Source: Rhizoclosmatium globosum
Lineage: Eukaryota > Chytridiomycota > Chytridiomycetes > Chytridiales > Chytriomycetaceae
DNA length: 64,000 nucleotides
NCBI GenBank assembly: GCA_002104985.1
Contig: MCGO01000034.1
Location: forward strand, 310,001-374,000
Direction of reading: 5' to 3'
The notes beneath the pieces are model-generated. The model saw only the letters and a list, made by a program, of their open reading frames with translations. It searched no databases and was not told the DNA's origin. Made by a program: the position numbers and the translations under genes. This document shows, piece by piece, positions 60,077-64,000 of this stretch (the stretch's first letter is position 1; every line of letters starts with the position of its first letter).

Positions 60077-62709
60077 ATGGACTCATCAGCAAATGAAAAA
60101 AACGACTCCAAAATGACGACCCAACCATCATACATAGTCTATGATTCGCCCTTTCTCCAAAGCTTCAAGGACTCTCTCTGCAATGGCCTTCCCGCATTGC
60201 CGCCACTTACACACTTGTGTCTGTCACGCGCTGCCACGTCTACTTATGGTGCCTTATCTCCCAGTGAGCTGGCTGAATACTACAAGAACTCGGTTTTGTT
60301 CCAGGGATCAAGCGCCGTTTGTGGAAATTCAGGACTTTTGGCCGATCGGCTCAATACTGTTTATGCTTTGATGGGCCCCGTTAGCACGGTTTCAATTGCC
60401 TTGAAAGCTGGCGAAGGAACTCGAGCAAACCCAACCGTGACCGGATTCAGTGTTGACTTTCAAGTTGAGCAGGCTGAAGGAATCGCGTTATGCGAGATCA
60501 CCTTCAATATTGCCAAAAGTCAAGACCCAAAGTACATTCTCTCGTCTTCTCCAAAGTGTGGTTCAAAGTTTGCCACGGCTCCTTCCTCTGCTATCACCCC
60601 GGAGGCTTCCTGCTTCGGAGCTTTGAAGTTTGATGGAAACGCTGTGACTTTTCCATGGTGTACCAATGGCAATTCTTACACGGATACAAATCTTGCATCA
60701 CGATATGGCTCATCCTCCGACACGATGGCTCTTTACTCGTTGGGTACAAACAAGCTTATCGTCCAATTTGCGAATAATTGGTCAGCCTCTTCCGATTCAG
60801 AGACTTTGTGCACGTTGGAGTATCATTCAATTGGTCTTGGCGAAACAAAGGGCACATTTGCTGTCTCCGAGGAGGACACTGTCCGTGGCGATGCATCGTA
60901 TCTGTCAGTCACATCTCTGGACGACCCTTGCATCTCAACCATCACAGATGACTCATCAAGTGGTAATTTTTTCCTTCCCAGTGGTGACGTTGCTTCTTGT
61001 GGCGGGAACTCCTTCAATGACCGATTCCTGTTCCTTTCCAAAAAGCAGTATTTTGTTGCTGCAAGCTACATTGATTTAGACACAATTATTGTGGTCATTT
61101 CTAACGCCGAGATTATTACCAGTAACGTTGGAGCTCAAGTTTATCCAACAAAGCGTCGTGATGGCATTACACTGGGAGAAAATGATTGGATGTTGGTTTA
61201 CAAGCGAGTCATTCCACCAGTCGCCACAACGGCGACAATTGCTGCCTCCACTGTAGTGTAATCAACTGATTTGTCAAGCATATTCTCGTCCGCATCATCG
61301 GGTACGAGCTTGCCAACAACAGAGCCTTCAACAATCATTGTGTCGGCTACAGTTTCGGATGCGACGTCTTATGAATCACAAAGCACTAATTTGGTGTCAA
61401 CAGCTTCGTTGACTATTACGTCCGCATCTTTGTTGAGCGCTACTGTATCTTCTGGTAAGTTTAACCATGAATTAAAGTGAATATTTTCACTAATTTTCCG
61501 GCAGCTGAAGTAACGCAAGGTTCGTCCACGGCCACTGTTTCGCTTCCAGCTTCTCAAACCCAAACAGCCGCCTTGATCTCCACTCTATCCACAACCTCTG
61601 TTTCGTTCTCAGCTTCTCATACCACAGCCGAGTCTCAGTCAGCCATCTCCATTTCGTCAACGGCAACAGTTTCTGCAAACATTGCCTGTAAAACCAATAC
61701 TGCATCTCAAGCCCTTACCAATATCGCCAACGGCCCTATTCCCGCTTCATCGTCTCAAAACTACTCTACAGACGCGACAGACGCTCTCGCCGCATTGATC
61801 AAGCAAGCTCCAGCGGTTCTTGCCAAAACTGGGACTTTTCAGGTTGCCTCGGCGTTTTTGCTTACGGGACCTCTTTCGGCTACTGCCAATGTCAATTTGT
61901 TGGGAGCTTCATTTACTGGAGGCGTCAATGGCGTCGGTGTCTTGATTTCATCTGTGGAGTTTAAGGTATAGCCCTGCAGCTTATGAAATACTCTCAATAC
62001 TAATTGGTTATTCCATCAGTTTTTGGGTAACTGGGACATTCAAACCTATGGCGACGTTACGTGCACATTTGTGGTGAATGCAACTTCCATTGATAACGGA
62101 GTCGCGTTTTATTATGTGATCGACTCAACCAAGGTCAAGAGCGAGTGGTTCGGTATTCAGCTTTCTCAGGATGGGAAACAGTTGATTGTTTCTGTTAATA
62201 CTGAGCACACTGTTATGGCCTCGGTGAGTTTCGGTGTTACTGCGAGCAAAACAAGGGAGTCTATTAAGGATGGATTCTTGGTGTTGAACGTTGTTGGTTC
62301 GTCAATTGCTCCAGTCTCAACCACCAGTGCCCTTGCTTCTTCTGTTACAAAGGTGTCAACTGTTTCTACTACGTCTATTCTAGTGTCTACTTCTGTTCAA
62401 GGTACCGTTTTGTCGACCACATCCTCCAGCCTCGTTTCTGTAGGAGCTACTTTGTCTGCTTTCGCTTCCACCACCTCCAAGACTGTTACCACTGCGTCCA
62501 CCACTTCGGCTACAGTCCAAAACGCTTCTCCGTCTACTTTTGATTCCACTACTGCCAAAACCACTGTCACGTCGACCACTCCAGCTACAGCCCAAATCGC
62601 TGCCGCCACTACCACCTCGAAAACTGTTCAGATTAATGTTGTTGTAAGCAGCGCCAAGGCATTGGTCGTGTCGTTCCTTGCCGTCGGACTTGTTTTCGCT
62701 CTTCTTTGA
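60077..62709 (+). CDS. Ser/Thr-rich cell-surface protein with GPI-type end, interrupted by one in-frame TAA
   Basis: Exons 60077-61454, 61505-61965 and 62020-62709 are in one frame throughout except for a TAA at 61259-61261. Residues 1-390 form a Cys-containing globular region (YGALSPSELAEYYKNS; SAVCGNSGLLADRLNTVYAL; NVGAQVYPTKRRDG). A Ser/Thr stalk follows, then a second module (ALAALIKQAPAVLAKTGTFQ; FLGNWDIQTYGDVTCTFVV) and a long Ser/Thr-rich stalk ending in a hydrophobic GPI-like signal (ALVVSFLAVGLVFALL). The stop may be a recent nonsense mutation, a sequence error, or mark two genes. No splice sites in frame remove it. No N-terminal signal peptide is visible from this start (ATGs at 60077 and 60113). 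A truncated copy of its 3' end lies at 46701-47085. Family unknown; adhesin-like role inferred from architecture only. Confidence 0.65.
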
Positions 62710-62871
62710 CGAGGTTCTTTCACAAAGTATTTTCCGTCATCGACTTATCTGCCCTCCGTTGGGTATTATTGTTTTTATCACTTAAATCATCCATTTTTGA
62801 ATTCCCGTGAAGGAATAAACAAAAAAACTTATCCCGCACAGTCGCTTACGAAGGCAGAATTAATCATACTT

Positions 62872-62962
62872 TATTCTTGTTCAAGCTCAAATGATCACAT
62901 CTTCTTCCCAACAATCGCAAGTCGCATCTTCACTTCTCGTTCATGTACATCTCTCTCGTCAG
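62872..62962 (-). pseudogene. Remnant of a cyclin 3' end
   Basis: The minus strand reads VHEREVKMRLAIV then a stop, matching the last codons of the cyclin at 45489-46700 (VHEREVKMRLAIVVEKV, stop), including the stop position and about 25 bp beyond. The upstream part of the cyclin is absent. Together with the fragment at 46701-47085 it shows that a cyclin and surface-protein pair, tail to tail, was duplicated. Confidence 0.7.
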
Positions 62963-63112
62963 GACTCCATGACAAAGCCTTACCAATATTGCCAACGGTT
63001 CTTTTGCCGTATCGTCGTTATTTCGGTTATTTAAGAAGACACGCCTTACTCGTTCCTTTCTTTTCTTTTTGTCTATTTCACCACTATTTCACTACCACAA
63101 AAGAACAACAAA

Positions 63113-63264
63113 ATGGAACGCCGACGGGACCACCACAGCAACCACGACCGAAAGCCCTATGAAAGACCCAATGACAGGCATAACAATAATGACAGGGAAA
63201 GAGAAGGAGGTCGTTCAAGAGACAGGGTTCAAAGGAGGGACGTCGATGAAGGAGAACCACCTTC

Positions 63265-63300
<36 letters not shown>

Positions 63301-63941
63301 CCAACAACAACAACAACAAACAAAAGACGCTCCAAAGCCAAAAGAGGCGCCAAACTTTGGTGTTTCTGGTGCATTGACGGCCGAGGCAAACACGTTCAAG
63401 GGCGTGGTGCTCAAGGTGCGTGGATCCAACTGCGCTCGTTGCAACTAGTCCTAACCTTGTCACTCTATCTATCTACTGTCGCTGTATCCTGTATTTAGTA
63501 TGCCGAGCCGCAGGAGGCGAGGAAACCCGTTACAAAGTATCGACTGTATTCGTTCAAGGGAAAGGAACAGGTTGATATGATTCCTGTTTCGAGACAGTCA
63601 GCTTATTTATTTGGACGAGATCGGATTGTTGCTGGTACGTGACTTGTTCGACGTTCTTTGACTGGAAAGTAATTATTGTCGATTCAGATATTCCTGTGGA
63701 TCATCCTTCAATCAGCAAACAACACGCCGTGCTTCAGTACCGTTTCGTTTCTTCATCAGATCAAGGCGGGCGAGCTGTGAAACCATATATTATTGACTTG
63801 GATTCTGCGAATGGAACTTTCCTCAATGGCCAGAAGATTGATGGATCTCGGTATTACGAATTGAAGAATCAGGATGTCATCAAGTTTGGGTTTTCGTCTA
63901 GGGATCATGTGTTGATGGCTGAGGATGCTGATGAAGATTGA
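63113..63941 (+). CDS. SNIP1/Pml1-like FHA-domain protein (RES/spliceosome)
   Basis: Three exons (63113-63415, 63499-63634, 63688-63941), 230 codons. The N terminus is Arg/Asp-rich (RERERGG-like) with runs of 12 Asn and 6 Gln encoded by an AAC/CAA array at about 63269-63321. The conserved lead-in NFGVSGALTAEANTFKGVVL and YAEPQEARKPVTKYRLYSFK precedes an FHA domain: SAYLFGRDRIVADIPVDHPS, ISKQHAVLQYR, PYIIDLDSANGTFLNGQKI and YYELKNQDVIKFGFSSRDHV. GR, SxxH and NG phosphopeptide-binding residues are all present. Homologues are human SNIP1, yeast Pml1 (pre-mRNA retention and splicing complex) and plant DAWDLE. The ATG has several upstream pyrimidine tracts but no better start. Confidence 0.92.
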
Positions 63942-64000
63942 TGGTCTATACTGTGTCAATTCATTTTACTGCCAATAAAGGCGGTTAGTGGTCAATCGAC

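Overview
The window is nuclear DNA of a fungus, most likely an early-diverging, chytrid-like lineage. Genes are broken by many short introns (about 40-230 nt; GT donor, often a CTAAC-type branch site, AG acceptor). Gene content is fungal (hybrid histidine kinases, Stm1/SERBP1, Ypt7/Rab7, BioA), but it includes families that budding yeasts have lost: a Bicaudal-C-like KH+SAM protein, a CFIm68/CPSF6-like RRM protein, an Abraxas-like MPN protein and complex I NDUFA12. I rebuilt exon-intron structures by hand. Almost every model closes in frame, and the exceptions are listed below.

Layout. 1-6.5 kb: a truncated single-pass membrane protein with an SH3-like tail; an Stm1/SERBP1 gene whose two introns each carry a related box C/D snoRNA candidate; and a tandem pair of seven-membrane-segment proteins. 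6.5-14 kb: the KH/SAM protein, a TBC RabGAP and a frameshifted MYND-finger gene. 14.0-28.0 kb: one complete 13.9-kb Ty3/gypsy-type LTR retrotransposon on the minus strand, inserted 22 bp before the start codon of that MYND gene. 28-34 kb: two more MYND genes, 3-hydroxyacyl-CoA dehydrogenase and a polyQ protein. 34-44.5 kb: three paralogous hybrid histidine kinases, one a pseudokinase, with a CPSF6-like gene between them. 44.5-53.5 kb: Abraxas-like gene, cyclin, a decayed cell-surface gene fragment, two DUF1254/DUF1214 genes, BioA and a basic nuclear-type protein. 54-64 kb: DOT1, NDUFA12, Rab7, mitochondrial uL4, a Ser/Thr-rich surface protein and a SNIP1/Pml1 FHA protein.

The most notable item is the retrotransposon. 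Its pol carries a full set of exonuclease III/APE1-type AP-endonuclease motifs between RNase H and integrase, an architecture I do not recognise from LTR elements. It also has an unassigned domain of roughly 200 residues inserted in integrase, and a gag region that stays open across two well-formed spliceosomal introns, so spliced and unspliced RNAs would encode different proteins. The second notable item is the snoRNA pair; one copy is clamped by a perfect 17-bp external stem and has 12 nt of complementarity to a conserved 25S rRNA segment.

Caution on sequence quality. The two LTRs differ only by two homopolymer-length changes, and most reading-frame breaks (MYND1, TBC, two kinases, retrotransposon pol) can also be explained by one-base changes, usually in short homopolymers. 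Consensus errors are therefore a serious alternative to pseudogenisation. Three in-frame stop codons (positions 17366, 21212 and 61259) are not of that type.
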